DNA of 11,275 bases from an uncultured Taibaiella sp. (GCA_937871155.1 CALMXV010000240.1:1-11275); one strand, 5' to 3'. Positions 1 through 7,613 are shown, counted from the first letter of the stretch. The notes: generated from the sequence alone by a model not told the origin. A program made the numbers and translations.

Positions 1-1176
1 TCTTGCACCCGTTACTAATGGCACTGCAATTGAAGTACCTATTGAGTCATTAGTGTTATTTTGATCTGCTGCTCCGTTTACAGTACCAGATATAACACTA
101 AATGTATTATTAGTACCTGGTGTAAAGTTTAATTGAGAAAGCTGAATGATAGCTGTAGTCAATGGTGCAATAGTGCCTGTAAAGGCAGAAGGAGTATTAG
201 TGCCACCATTTGCTTTCATATTAATTGAAGCTGTAGTAATAGTTTCGCTACCAGCATTAAATACTTTTACTATTGGAGAAACTTGACCTTTACAAACTTC
301 AGTTATTTTCATTTCATATGGATTCAAATCCTTACCATTTGCAATGTTAGTAAGAGTGATTGGTCCGTGTGCTGCATTCATGATATCGATATCGCCTTCA
401 GCAACAAATGCTACTAAACCAAGATTACCTAGTTCTGTACGAGTACCTGTAAAGTTTGCTGGTACGGTAAAGGTATATTGTTTAGTAATTTTTGTACCTG
501 CAGTAGTTGTAGTTAAAACCTCACCTGTAGCTGCCGGAGTTAATACTTTACGTAGCATGTGGTTGTGGGTATAATCATCAAATGCAGTAATCATTGCAGG
601 ATATAAGTTTGAAGCACCTATTTGTGGACCATATACGTTATCTTCAACTAAAGCTACAGTAAGCTTGTTTGTATTTGTAGTTGTTCCTGTGTAATAGACT
701 TCTACATCAACAGTTAATACTCTTGTAGCTGAATTCAAGGTTCCTTGAAGTGCAACATTAACATAAGAAGGCATAGCTAAAATTTGAGAAGCATAGCTAT
801 TCCACTGGCTTCTACTAACTGCAAGTCCAGCTTCTCCTGAAAAAAGGTGACGATTTACAGATCCTGTAGGATATCCAGAGATATTCATACCAGCTATACC
901 AGCTATTGCATTTCCTTCTGTAGTTCTAAAATCTGGTTGGCCTGCTCCCGGAGTTGCATATCCACCCGTGTGAACATTAATAGCAAAAACATTTCCTGGA
1001 TTTGCTGCTATCAATTGATTTGCCATTTTATGGCCATCAGGGCACCAAGTACAGTTTATACCAGTAAATTCTTCTAATACTACTTTCTTGTTTTGAGCTG
1101 TAGTACCAACTGGTAATTGCGCCATCGCAACACCATATCCAGCAAGTGTCAATGCTGTAAGTAATACTTTTTTCAT
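1..1176 (-). CDS. Omp28-related exported protein, 3' end outside the window
   Basis: This leftward frame is open for 392 codons from an ATG at 1176 to the window edge without a stop, so the C-terminus is missing. Residues 1-19 form a signal peptide (MKK, hydrophobic core, Ala-Met-Ala before Gln20). Residues 30-50 read KKVVLEEFTGINCTWCPDGHK, a thioredoxin-fold-like entry with a Cys42-Thr-Trp-Cys45 pair. This is followed by a thioredoxin-like stretch with a cis-Pro-type SGYPTGSVNRH segment near residue 100. The remainder is Thr-, Asn- and Gly-rich beta-type sequence typical of secreted Bacteroidota proteins. This layout fits the Omp28-related outer membrane protein family, whose function is not well established. 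A C-terminal type IX secretion signal may exist but would lie outside the window. The start is supported by the signal peptide and by an A-rich upstream stretch with a -7 element. It is divergent from the thiamin receptor unit. The family call is fairly secure; the biochemical role is unknown. Confidence 0.85.
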   Translation of the reverse strand, partial: MKKVLLTALTLAGYGVAMAQLPVGTTAQNKKVVLEEFTGINCTWCPDGHKMANQLIAANPGNVFAINVHTGGYATPGAGQPDFRTTEGNAIAGIAGMNISGYPTGSVNRHLFSGEAGLAVSRSQWNSYASQILAMPSYVNVALQGTLNSATRVLTVDVEVYYTGTTTNTNKLTVALVEDNVYGPQIGASNLYPAMITAFDDYTHNHMLRKVLTPAATGEVLTTTTAGTKITKQYTFTVPANFTGTRTELGNLGLVAFVAEGDIDIMNAAHGPITLTNIANGKDLNPYEMKITEVCKGQVSPIVKVFNAGSETITTASINMKANGGTNTPSAFTGTIAPLTTAIIQLSQLNFTPGTNNTFSVISGTVNGAADQNNTNDSIGTSIAVPLVTGAR

Positions 1177-1202
1177 TTTGTATGTTTGATTTTTATAAGT
1201 AG

Positions 1203-1210
1203 CAAATTTA
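1203..1210 (-). promoter_or_regulatory. Candidate -7 element for the Omp28-like gene
   Basis: Read on the minus strand this is TAAATTTG, a full match to the Bacteroidota -7 consensus TAnnTTTG, 26 bases before the ATG at 1176. No good -33 TTTG is present at the usual spacing; the nearest TTTG is 29 bases upstream. The call rests on the -7 match and its position only. Confidence 0.5.
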
Positions 1211-1253
1211 ACCTTTTTGTATTAATAACCGCATTTTAACAAAATTGATTTGG

Positions 1254-1284
1254 GTTGTATTTTTATTTAATTTTTTTACTTTTG
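1254..1284 (+). promoter_or_regulatory. Promoter of the TPP-riboswitch/receptor unit
   Basis: TACTTTTG at 1277-1284 matches TAnnTTTG exactly. GTTG at 1254-1257 resembles the -33 TTTG element, with a 19-base spacer in the usual range. The predicted transcript would start near 1290, just upstream of the riboswitch P1 stem at 1297. That placement independently supports the call. It faces the opposite promoter at 1203-1210, so both units share about 65 bases of control region. Confidence 0.65.
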
Positions 1285-1296
1285 CAGCACGATTTA

Positions 1297-1374
1297 TCGT
1301 TCGGGGTGCCTAAATAGTTAAGGCTGAGATTATACCCGCTGAACCTCGACCGGGTAATGCCGGTTAGGGAATGA
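1297..1374 (+). promoter_or_regulatory. TPP riboswitch (THI element)
   Basis: The aptamer binds thiamin pyrophosphate and normally reduces expression of the downstream gene. The conserved THI-box blocks appear in order: GGGGTGCC (1303-1310), GGCTGAGA (1322-1329), ACCC (1334-1337), AACCT (1342-1346), CCGGGTAATGCCGG (1350-1363) and TAGGGAA (1365-1371). The helices can be drawn as follows: P1 TCGTTC 1297-1302 with GAATGA 1369-1374 (one G-T wobble); P2 GGGT 1304-1307 with ACCC 1334-1337; P3 GCCT 1308-1311 with AGGC 1321-1324; P4 CCT 1344-1346 with AGG 1366-1368; P5 ACCGG 1349-1353 with CCGGT 1360-1364. The CTGAGA loop for the pyrimidine ring is intact. Its position about 130 bases upstream of a TonB receptor matches the known THI-regulated outer-membrane receptors of Bacteroidota. 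Confidence 0.97.
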
Positions 1375-1394
1375 AGTTAATTTCTTCTTCATTC
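1369..1394 (+). promoter_or_regulatory. Competing hairpin of the riboswitch expression platform
   Basis: GAATGAAG (1369-1376) is perfectly complementary to CTTCATTC (1387-1394), giving an 8-bp stem with a 10-base loop. Its left arm contains the whole 3' strand of riboswitch P1 (1369-1374), so the two structures exclude each other. I infer that this hairpin forms when TPP is absent and is replaced by P1 when TPP binds. How the switch then affects expression is not visible with certainty. Confidence 0.55.
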
Positions 1395-1414
1395 TTCAAA
1401 ATAGATTTAATATC

Positions 1415-1442
1415 GCTTTCTCTAATAAACGAAAGGCTTTTT
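1415..1442 (+). terminator. Weak terminator-like hairpin in the receptor leader
   Basis: GCTTTC (1415-1420) can pair with GAAAGGC (1431-1437) with one bulged G, followed directly by five Ts (1438-1442). This has the shape of an intrinsic terminator but the stem is only six base pairs, mostly A-T. It would fit attenuation behind the riboswitch. Translational control is equally possible, so the call is tentative. Confidence 0.3.
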
Positions 1443-1507
1443 AATTTGTTTGAAGTTAGCTGTTCTGCTCCTCGATTTATTTTATTTAATAATTCTAAAT
1501 CTTGCAA

Positions 1508-3835
1508 ATGAACAGAACAATTAGTCGCAGTTCCAACCTAGGTGTAAAAGGGAAATCGGTAAAAGTGATTTTTCAAATTTTACTTTTCAATAGTTTATTT
1601 TTCAATTCTATAATTGGTCAGTCACAACAGTCAGATACTAGTACTAACAAGCATTTAGAAGCTATTGAGGTACGTGCTATCCGTGCGTCAAGTAGTGCGC
1701 CTTTTGTCAATACTACATTAAATCAGCAGGAAATTTCTGTACTAAATCAAGGAAAGGACCTACCCTATCTATTACAATTTACTCCTTCTATTGTATCCTT
1801 TTCAGACGCTGGTGCAGGTGTGGGATATACCGGTATGAGACTAAGAGGTACGGATGGTACCAGAATCAACGTTACTCTTAATGGAATACCTGTAAATGAT
1901 GCAGAATCACAAGGCACATTCTTTGTCAACTTTCCAGATTTAGCATCTTCTACAAAATCCATCCAATTGCAAAGAGGCGTGGGGACTTCAACTAATGGCT
2001 CTGGAGCCTTTGGTGCTACTATGAGTATTGACAACTTAGATCAAAAGGACACCGCCGGTATTGAAATCAACAATAGTTATGGTTCTTTCAATACTTGGAA
2101 AAATACCATTAAATTAAGTAGCGGCCTGTTGAAAAACGGAATTCAAACAGACCTAAGAGCGTCTCACATAAGTTCAGATGGAGTACGAGACCGTACGGCA
2201 TCAAAGCTTGGAGCTTTACAGTTAGTTACCGGATGGAAGATATCCAATAGTACCGGTTTAAAATTTATGGCTATGACCGGTAATGAAAAAACGTATCAGG
2301 CATGGAATGGGGTACTAGGAAGTCAATTGAATGGTGACTCTGCCGATTTACAAAGACACTACCAACACAATATCGGTGCTCTTTATTTTACTTCTCAAGA
2401 TTCAATAAATTTATTTTCTACTTATCCGTATCGTTACAACTATTTTACCTATAAAAATCAGACAGACAACTATCGTCAAAACTACTTTCAATTATTTTTC
2501 AATCATCGTTTTCAAAACCTACTTCAACTTCAAGTAGCTGCCTTTCTAACAAGAGGAAAGGGCTTTTATGAAGAATTTAAAAACAATCAGAAATATAAGG
2601 AATATGGGTTACCGAGTTATGTGGCTTCACAAAATGCTGATACAATAACTAAGACCAATTTGATTCGACAACTATGGTTAGACAACTATAATTACGGTTC
2701 CATTTTTTCCCTTCACTATGCTACAGTTAAAAGCCAAATAACTTTGGGTGGTTCACTTTCAGAATATCAAGGAACGCACTATGGCTATATTAAATGGTCA
2801 GAAAAAGGTGGTATTCCTGATGACTTTGAGTGGTATCATTTGCCTGCAAAGAAAAAAGATTTATCGGTTTATACTAAAGCACAACATCAAGTTCTAAACA
2901 AGCTTTATTTATTTGGAGATTTACAGCTTCGTTATGTGGATTATTCCATCAAAGGATTTAGAAAAAACCCTTCAATTAAGATAAATACTCCTTATTTATT
3001 TTTTAATCCAAAAGCTGGTGTTTCCTACTTTATTTCACAGCAAAGCCAACAATCACAAAAACTTTATGCCTCTATAGCTTTAGCGAATAAAGAGCCCAAC
3101 AGAGACGATTTCGAAGCTTCTCCCAACCATTTGCCTCAGCCGGAACGATTAACAGATATTGAAGCAGGATATGAATTAAACCATACAAAATGGAATTTTT
3201 CTGCAAATGCTTACTACATGTATTATACTAATCAACTTATCTTAACAGGTAAAATAAATGATGTAGGTGCTTATACAAGAACAAATGCTCCTAAAAGCTT
3301 TCGTACAGGATTGGAAGTTCAATTCAATGGGCATCTCTTGAGTTGGTTGCATCTAGGTGCAAATGCCACCTATTCTGAAAATAAAGTACTTGATTTTGTA
3401 GAATATATTGATAACTGGGATGATGGTTCACAAATTCCTTTAAGAAAAGGAACTACTGACTTAGCATTTTCACCACGGTTTATTGGAAATATGTCCTTAA
3501 CTTTTAAACCGTTTGTCAATCAAACTTTCGGTAAAAGATTGGATATAATGCTTCTTGGGAAATATGTAAGTAAACAATATTTAGACAACTCAGGAAATAA
3601 TATTAGAATCATTAAACCCTATTTTGTAAGTGATATTAATTTACGATATTCATTACAATTTAAACCAATTAAAGAGATTGGATTTATACTTGGTTTGCAG
3701 AACATCTTTAATAGAAAATATGTAAGCAATGGCTATAGCTATGCTTATAATTTAGGAGGCACTACTTATACTGATAATTATTATTTTCCTCAAGCGGGTT
3801 TCAATTGGGTGTTATCCATAAATATGAAGTTGTAA
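1508..3835 (+). CDS. TonB-dependent outer-membrane receptor, predicted thiamin importer (OMR1/OMthi type)
   Basis: A 775-residue beta-barrel receptor. A basic N-terminus and hydrophobic core (about residues 19-38) form a signal peptide. LEAIEVRAIRAS at 50-61 is a TonB-box-like segment. The plug domain spans about 65-180, with the hallmark runs LPYLLQFTPSIV, MRLRGTDGTRINVTLNGIPVND (110-131) and LQRGVGTSTNGSGAFG (154-169). The rest is barrel, with a late LGLQNIFNRKYVSNGY segment and a closing strand WVLSINMKL. The N-terminal carboxypeptidase-like domain of SusC-type receptors is absent, as in classical vitamin and siderophore receptors. I start at the ATG at 1508; an in-frame TTG six bases earlier is less likely. 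Fold and energy source are clear from sequence. The substrate is inferred from the TPP riboswitch immediately upstream, following the known THI-regulated receptors of Bacteroidota. No pnuT, thiamin kinase or other thiamin gene follows, so the inner-membrane step must be encoded elsewhere. A glutamine/serine run (SQQSQQSQK) lies in one barrel loop. Confidence 0.93.
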   Translation: MNRTISRSSNLGVKGKSVKVIFQILLFNSLFFNSIIGQSQQSDTSTNKHLEAIEVRAIRASSSAPFVNTTLNQQEISVLNQGKDLPYLLQFTPSIVSFSDAGAGVGYTGMRLRGTDGTRINVTLNGIPVNDAESQGTFFVNFPDLASSTKSIQLQRGVGTSTNGSGAFGATMSIDNLDQKDTAGIEINNSYGSFNTWKNTIKLSSGLLKNGIQTDLRASHISSDGVRDRTASKLGALQLVTGWKISNSTGLKFMAMTGNEKTYQAWNGVLGSQLNGDSADLQRHYQHNIGALYFTSQDSINLFSTYPYRYNYFTYKNQTDNYRQNYFQLFFNHRFQNLLQLQVAAFLTRGKGFYEEFKNNQKYKEYGLPSYVASQNADTITKTNLIRQLWLDNYNYGSIFSLHYATVKSQITLGGSLSEYQGTHYGYIKWSEKGGIPDDFEWYHLPAKKKDLSVYTKAQHQVLNKLYLFGDLQLRYVDYSIKGFRKNPSIKINTPYLFFNPKAGVSYFISQQSQQSQKLYASIALANKEPNRDDFEASPNHLPQPERLTDIEAGYELNHTKWNFSANAYYMYYTNQLILTGKINDVGAYTRTNAPKSFRTGLEVQFNGHLLSWLHLGANATYSENKVLDFVEYIDNWDDGSQIPLRKGTTDLAFSPRFIGNMSLTFKPFVNQTFGKRLDIMLLGKYVSKQYLDNSGNNIRIIKPYFVSDINLRYSLQFKPIKEIGFILGLQNIFNRKYVSNGYSYAYNLGGTTYTDNYYFPQAGFNWVLSINMKL

Positions 3836-4130
3836 TAGGATGATTATTTATAAAATCTCTGGTTCGATTATCTGTGCTTCTGCATATAAAATTTTCATCT
3901 AAAAACTCTTTGTTTGTAAAATCCAATGTTTTTCCCAATTTGATTTGAATGGAGCTTCCTTGAAAAAAAATAGAACGATAGTCAAAATAGCTGATAGTCC
4001 AATGCCAATTATATTATCACTAACCAATATAATTTTTAATGTACTCAGCGTTAATACTCTTGGCTTTTCTTAGATTATATTATTTTTATATTTTTTGAAA
4101 TTTATTGTTTCATATCTTCAATATTAAGTA
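3836..4130. other. Intergenic stretch with possible antisense gene remnant
   Basis: No convincing gene is present here. On the minus strand two overlapping frames look protein-like. One (4069 to 3899, 56 codons) encodes a hydrophobic segment IIGIGLSAILTIVLFFF. The other (4013 to 3801, 70 codons) encodes a hydrophilic segment around SIQIKLGKTLDFTNKEFL. Neither has an ATG. They would join into one reading if a run of eight As (3963-3970) carried a one-base indel, and the second runs into the 3' end of the receptor gene. This may be a decayed gene tail or chance in AT-rich DNA. I see no clear terminator for the receptor gene. Confidence 0.25.
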
Positions 4131-4138
4131 TATATTTG
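4131..4138 (+). promoter_or_regulatory. Candidate -7 element for the 4,6-dehydratase gene
   Basis: TATATTTG matches TAnnTTTG exactly and ends 24 bases before the ATG at 4163, predicting a short untranslated leader. The -33 region holds only partial matches: TTTC at 4108-4111 with 19-base spacing, and ATTG at 4104-4107 with 23-base spacing. The surrounding DNA is very AT-rich, so a chance match is possible. Confidence 0.45.
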
Positions 4139-4162
4139 TATTCTTAAGCCCTCTATTGAAAC

Positions 4163-6091
4163 ATGAAAAAGCCCATAAAAACCCTACCAAAGGGTATTGT
4201 TTACTTTTTTGACATGGCCTGTGTCTTGTCATGTCTTTATATCTCTCAAATATTTAGGTATAATTTTAATTTTGAAGGCGCACTGCAACATTGGGAAATA
4301 ATTGCTATTACTGCGGTTACAATTAATTCGTTGCTATTCTTTTTATTTAAGACCTATCACGGCATCGTACGATATACTACCGTAGTAGATTCTTTTAAAA
4401 TTATTACGATTAATCTTATTACAGCTTCAGTATATATTCTAGTAAAGTTAGGCTTAGAACAATACGGTCTTTATAATTATGGTTATAAAATTGGTTTCAT
4501 TGCCTTTGTCTCCATTTTTGTCAATTTTTTCATTGTAAGTTTTGCGTTAATTGGTTATAGAACCCTAGTAAGGCATATTTACGAAACTTATTTTTCTCGT
4601 CTTCTTAATGCTAATGAATATGTAAAGGTGGTTATTTATGATGCCAGTGAATATGGGATTGCAGCAAAAAGAATGATATCTGACAATGCCTATGTAAATA
4701 TGCAAGTAGTAGCTTTTTTAGATGATGACCCTAATAAGAAAAATAAACTCGTAGAAGGACTTCCCATAAAATCTACCGATGAAATAAGTATTGGAAAACT
4801 AAAAGCAGAAGGAGTTCAAACCATATTAATATCTCGAGAAAGAATGTCAAATAAGGTTTTGAACAATATTGTTGATATTGCTTTAAAGTATGGTATTAAA
4901 GTTCAACAAGTCCCTCCTATCAATAAATGGTTACAAGGCAAAACTGTAACGGAGCAAATCAAAAATATCAATATTGAAGACCTTCTTGAACGGGATATAA
5001 TCTCCATTAAAAACGAAAAAGTATATAAAGAACTAAGCAGTAAAATTATTTTGGTTACCGGTGCTGCAGGTTCTATTGGCAGCGAGATAGTAAGACAAGT
5101 AATGCGATATAAGCCTTCATTACTTATTTTATGCGATAAAGCTGAATCGCCTTTACACGAACTTTTACTTGAGATTGAAGAACAATACGGCTCTAAAAAT
5201 GTAAAAGCTTTTATTGCGGATATTTGCGACGCTACTAGAATGGAACAACTTTTTGATGTGTACAACCCTGAAGTTATCTATCATGTAGCCGCCTATAAGC
5301 ACGTACCGCTAATGGAACTGAATCCTTCTGTAGCAGTATTAAATAATGTTTTAGGCACTAAAATTTTAGCAGAATTAGCAGTTGCATATCTAGCGGAGAA
5401 ATTTGTAATGGTATCTACCGATAAGGCAGTGAATCCTACTAACGTAATGGGTGCGAGTAAGAGAATTGCTGAGATATTCACCCAATCGTATTTTAAGCAT
5501 TTTTCTGAAAATGGAAATGATACTATTCAAAGACCCCAAACGAAATTTGTTACAACACGATTTGGAAATGTATTAGGCTCTAATGGCTCCGTAATTCCAA
5601 GATTTAAAAAGCAAATTGAACAAGGAGGACCTATTACTATTACTCATCCGGATATTACTCGTTATTTTATGACCATTCCAGAAGCTTGTCAACTAGTAAT
5701 AGAAGCAGGAGTTATGGGAAATGGTGGCGAAATATTTGTATTCGATATGGGCAAACCTGTTAAGATTGTTGATTTAGCCAATAAGATGATTCAACTTTCT
5801 GGTAAGATTCCTGATATTGATATCAAAACAGTTTTTACAGGATTGAGGCCTGGCGAAAAGCTATATGAAGAGCTTTTGAACAATGCAGAAAACTCTTCTC
5901 CTACTTATCATGAAAAAATAATGATTGCACAAGTAAGAGAATATGACTTCTTAGAAGTCAACAATAATATAGAGGCGCTAATTGCATTGGCTCACAAACA
6001 TTATACAATGGAAACCGTAAAACTGATGAAAGAAATTGTACCGGAATTTGTAAGCAATAATTCAGTTTACGAGAAACTAGATAAAAAATAA
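4163..6091 (+). CDS. Membrane-bound UDP-N-acetyl-hexosamine 4,6-dehydratase (FlaA1/WbpM/CapD type)
   Basis: A 642-residue protein of the long membrane-bound dehydratase class, which converts UDP-GlcNAc (or an epimer) to a UDP-4-keto-6-deoxy sugar, the entry to QuiNAc, FucNAc, bacillosamine and related residues of surface glycans. About four transmembrane segments occupy residues 12-31, 44-62, 78-97 and 110-132. A CoA-binding-like Rossmann unit follows (about 150-255, VKVVIYDASEYG and VVAFLDDDP). The catalytic short-chain dehydrogenase domain starts near 290 with nucleotide-binding TGAAGSIGSE (299-308). The active site reads S418-T419-D420-K421 and M429-x3-K433. Met in place of the usual catalytic Tyr is normal for this group (PglF, WbpM). 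Substrate-site motifs TTRFGNVLGSNGSVIPRF (464-481) and LRPGEKLYEEL (561-571) are intact. Length is full. It has its own promoter candidate and is separated by 223 bases from the downstream operon. The family is secure; the exact sugar is inferred. Confidence 0.93.
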   Translation: MKKPIKTLPKGIVYFFDMACVLSCLYISQIFRYNFNFEGALQHWEIIAITAVTINSLLFFLFKTYHGIVRYTTVVDSFKIITINLITASVYILVKLGLEQYGLYNYGYKIGFIAFVSIFVNFFIVSFALIGYRTLVRHIYETYFSRLLNANEYVKVVIYDASEYGIAAKRMISDNAYVNMQVVAFLDDDPNKKNKLVEGLPIKSTDEISIGKLKAEGVQTILISRERMSNKVLNNIVDIALKYGIKVQQVPPINKWLQGKTVTEQIKNINIEDLLERDIISIKNEKVYKELSSKIILVTGAAGSIGSEIVRQVMRYKPSLLILCDKAESPLHELLLEIEEQYGSKNVKAFIADICDATRMEQLFDVYNPEVIYHVAAYKHVPLMELNPSVAVLNNVLGTKILAELAVAYLAEKFVMVSTDKAVNPTNVMGASKRIAEIFTQSYFKHFSENGNDTIQRPQTKFVTTRFGNVLGSNGSVIPRFKKQIEQGGPITITHPDITRYFMTIPEACQLVIEAGVMGNGGEIFVFDMGKPVKIVDLANKMIQLSGKIPDIDIKTVFTGLRPGEKLYEELLNNAENSSPTYHEKIMIAQVREYDFLEVNNNIEALIALAHKHYTMETVKLMKEIVPEFVSNNSVYEKLDKK

Positions 6092-6124
6092 TTTTCCATC
6101 TATTGATCAGTAAATTATCTATCC

Positions 6125-6143
6125 CTATTTTTTATAAAAATAG
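6125..6143. repeat. AT-rich perfect inverted repeat
   Basis: CTATTTTT (6125-6132) and AAAAATAG (6136-6143) form an 8-bp perfect stem with a 3-base loop, 33 bases after the dehydratase stop. No T tract follows on the plus strand, so it is a poor intrinsic terminator. It sits immediately upstream of the -7 element at 6156 and could be a weak transcript end, a regulator site, or incidental. Confidence 0.3.
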
Positions 6144-6155
6144 AAAAGGATTTTA

Positions 6156-6163
6156 TAGTTTTG
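6156..6163 (+). promoter_or_regulatory. Candidate -7 element of the polysaccharide operon
   Basis: TAGTTTTG matches TAnnTTTG exactly. The -33 region overlaps the inverted repeat at 6125-6143 and has only a partial match (TTTA, 6131-6134). Transcription would begin near 6170, leaving an untranslated leader of about 145 bases before the ATG at 6315, much longer than the leader predicted for the preceding gene. Confidence 0.5.
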
Positions 6164-6170
6164 CACAATA

Positions 6171-6314
6171 TTGAGTAGATTTTTTACTCATTCTTAAAAT
6201 CTTAGTTGTGACTGAGACAGGCGAAGCCTTGAATAAATGTCAATGTATTTCTTATGAAATTCAACGCAATACAGTTGATTTTCAAGAACTAATTCTAACA
6301 AAATCATTATCTTA
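6171..6314 (+). promoter_or_regulatory. Structured operon leader with an ops-like hairpin
   Basis: The predicted leader begins with TGAGTA (6172-6177) pairing with TACTCA (6185-6190), a 6-bp hairpin at the likely transcript start. It also contains AGGC-GAA-GCCT (6219-6229), a compact GC-rich hairpin that stands out in AT-rich surroundings. The core GGCGAAGCCTTG loosely resembles the RfaH-recruiting ops element GGCGGTAGYNTG, with several differences. Because a NusG/UpxY-type factor is encoded in the same operon, I infer that this could be a factor-recruitment or pausing site. Two overlapping mini-frames (6237-6257 and 6254-6292, six and twelve codons) also occur and may be chance. No clear intrinsic terminator is visible. 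Confidence 0.35.
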
Positions 6315-7613
6315 ATGGTCACTAAAAATTACAAAATTGGAGTTGTAGGGTTAGGTTACGTAGGGCTACCATTGGCAGTAGAATTTGCCAAACATTTTCA
6401 AGTGGTAGGTTTTGATATTTCTAAAACGCGAGTTGATGAGCTTAATAATGCATTTGACAGGACTTTGGAGGTTGATGAAATGGCACTTAAGAATGTACTC
6501 GTTACTTCATTTATAAAAGAAACCGAATCGGGTATTATTTGCTCGTCTAATCTATCCGATTTACTGTCATGTAATGTCTATATAATTACCGTTCCAACTC
6601 CTGTAGATAAAAACAATCGTCCTGATTTAACTCCATTATATAAAGCCAGTGAAACTGTTGGAAAGGTTTTAAATAAAGGTGATATTGTTGTTTATGAATC
6701 TACCGTGTATCCTGGTGTAACTGAAGAAGAATGCGTACCTGTCTTAGAAAAAACATCTGGATTAGCGTTTAATAAAGATTTTTATTGCGGCTATTCTCCA
6801 GAAAGAATTAACCCGGGCGATAAAGAACATACCGTTTCAAAAATTAAGAAAATCACATCAGGTTCTACACCTGATATCGCTTCAGAAGTGGATGCCATTT
6901 ATAAGACTATCATTATTGCAGGTACTCATAAGGCATCCAGCATCAAAGTTGCGGAAGCCGCCAAAGTAATAGAAAACGCACAACGCGATATCAACATTGC
7001 TTTTGTAAATGAACTAGCAAAAATTTTTAATAAACTCAATATTGATACCCATGAAGTGCTTGCAGCAGCCGGTACTAAATGGAACTTTCTGCCCTTCAAG
7101 CCCGGACTTGTAGGTGGGCATTGTATTGGTGTTGACCCCTATTACTTAGCACAAAAGGCACAAGAAGTAGGCTACCATCCAGAAATCATCCTTGCAGGCA
7201 GGCGACTAAATGATAGTATGGGCAGCTATGTAGCAGATGAAGTAGTAAAAAGAATGTTGAAAAAAGGGATTTCCGTAAAAGGAAGTAATGCTTTGATTTT
7301 GGGTATTACTTTTAAAGAAAACTGTCCTGATGTGCGCAATACAAAAGTGATTGATATAATTTCTCATCTTCAAAGCTATCATGTTCACACAACCATCTTT
7401 GACCCTTGGGCTAGCCCTCTTGAAGTGAAACATGAGTATAACCTTGATTGTACGAATCAGCTGCCATCAGACAAAAAATATGATGCCATCATTTTAGCAG
7501 TTGCTCATCGTGAGTTTGATTATGATACCATCAAACAGCTATGCAATGAGCAGGTAGTTGTATTTGATGTAAAAGGAATTTGGGATAAAAACAACGTTGA
7601 CGCTAGACTGTGA
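6315..7613 (+). CDS. UDP-N-acetyl-hexosamine 6-dehydrogenase (WbpA/TviB-like nucleotide-sugar dehydrogenase)
   Basis: A 432-residue cytoplasmic enzyme of the UDP-glucose/GDP-mannose dehydrogenase family. It oxidises C6 of a UDP-sugar to the uronic acid with two NAD+. The NAD-binding [12 protein letters not shown] lies at 10-21 with acidic D34 ending the second strand. Next come [15 protein letters not shown] (90-104), [11 protein letters not shown] (129-139), SPERINPGD (161-169) and a central helix [22 protein letters not shown] (214-235). The catalytic Cys270 is in [15 protein letters not shown] (264-278). The C-terminal UDP-binding domain begins near 325 with [17 protein letters not shown] (329-345). 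SPERINPG and [11 protein letters not shown] are typical of the WbpA/TviB/WecC branch, so a UDP-GlcNAc or UDP-ManNAc type substrate is more likely than UDP-glucose. It opens the operon, and its stop overlaps the next start by four bases (GTGA). No residue needed for catalysis appears lost. Confidence 0.93.
   Translation: MVTKNYKIGVVGLGYVGLPLAVEFAKHFQVVGFDISKTRVDELNNAFDRTLEVDEMALKNVLVTSFIKETESGIICSSNLSDLLSCNVYIITVPTPVDKNNRPDLTPLYKASETVGKVLNKGDIVVYESTVYPGVTEEECVPVLEKTSGLAFNKDFYCGYSPERINPGDKEHTVSKIKKITSGSTPDIASEVDAIYKTIIIAGTHKASSIKVAEAAKVIENAQRDINIAFVNELAKIFNKLNIDTHEVLAAAGTKWNFLPFKPGLVGGHCIGVDPYYLAQKAQEVGYHPEIILAGRRLNDSMGSYVADEVVKRMLKKGISVKGSNALILGITFKENCPDVRNTKVIDIISHLQSYHVHTTIFDPWASPLEVKHEYNLDCTNQLPSDKKYDAIILAVAHREFDYDTIKQLCNEQVVVFDVKGIWDKNNVDARL

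Noticed and set aside
344..574. Plus-strand open frame
   Set aside because: It lies wholly antisense to the Omp28-like gene, which has a signal peptide, a CxxC domain and family-like sequence; this frame is its shadow.
847..1077. Plus-strand open frame rich in Ser and Cys
   Set aside because: Antisense shadow of the N-terminal thioredoxin-like part of the Omp28-like gene.
1765..2034. Minus-strand frame inside the receptor gene
   Set aside because: Antisense to the conserved plug domain; no independent support.
5410..5460. Loss of the catalytic Tyr in the 4,6-dehydratase (Met429 instead)
   Set aside because: Met at this place is the normal state in the membrane-bound PglF/WbpM class, so it is not a defect.
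4903..5481. Two minus-strand frames (4903-5265 and 5293-5481) inside the 4,6-dehydratase gene
   Set aside because: They oppose the conserved catalytic domain and have no recognisable domain of their own.
6125..6143. Intrinsic terminator for the 4,6-dehydratase gene
   Set aside because: The inverted repeat is nearly all A-T and is followed by AAAAGG, not a T tract.
7206..7433. Minus-strand frame inside the UDP-sugar dehydrogenase gene
   Set aside because: Antisense to the conserved UDP-binding domain; composition is that of a shadow frame.
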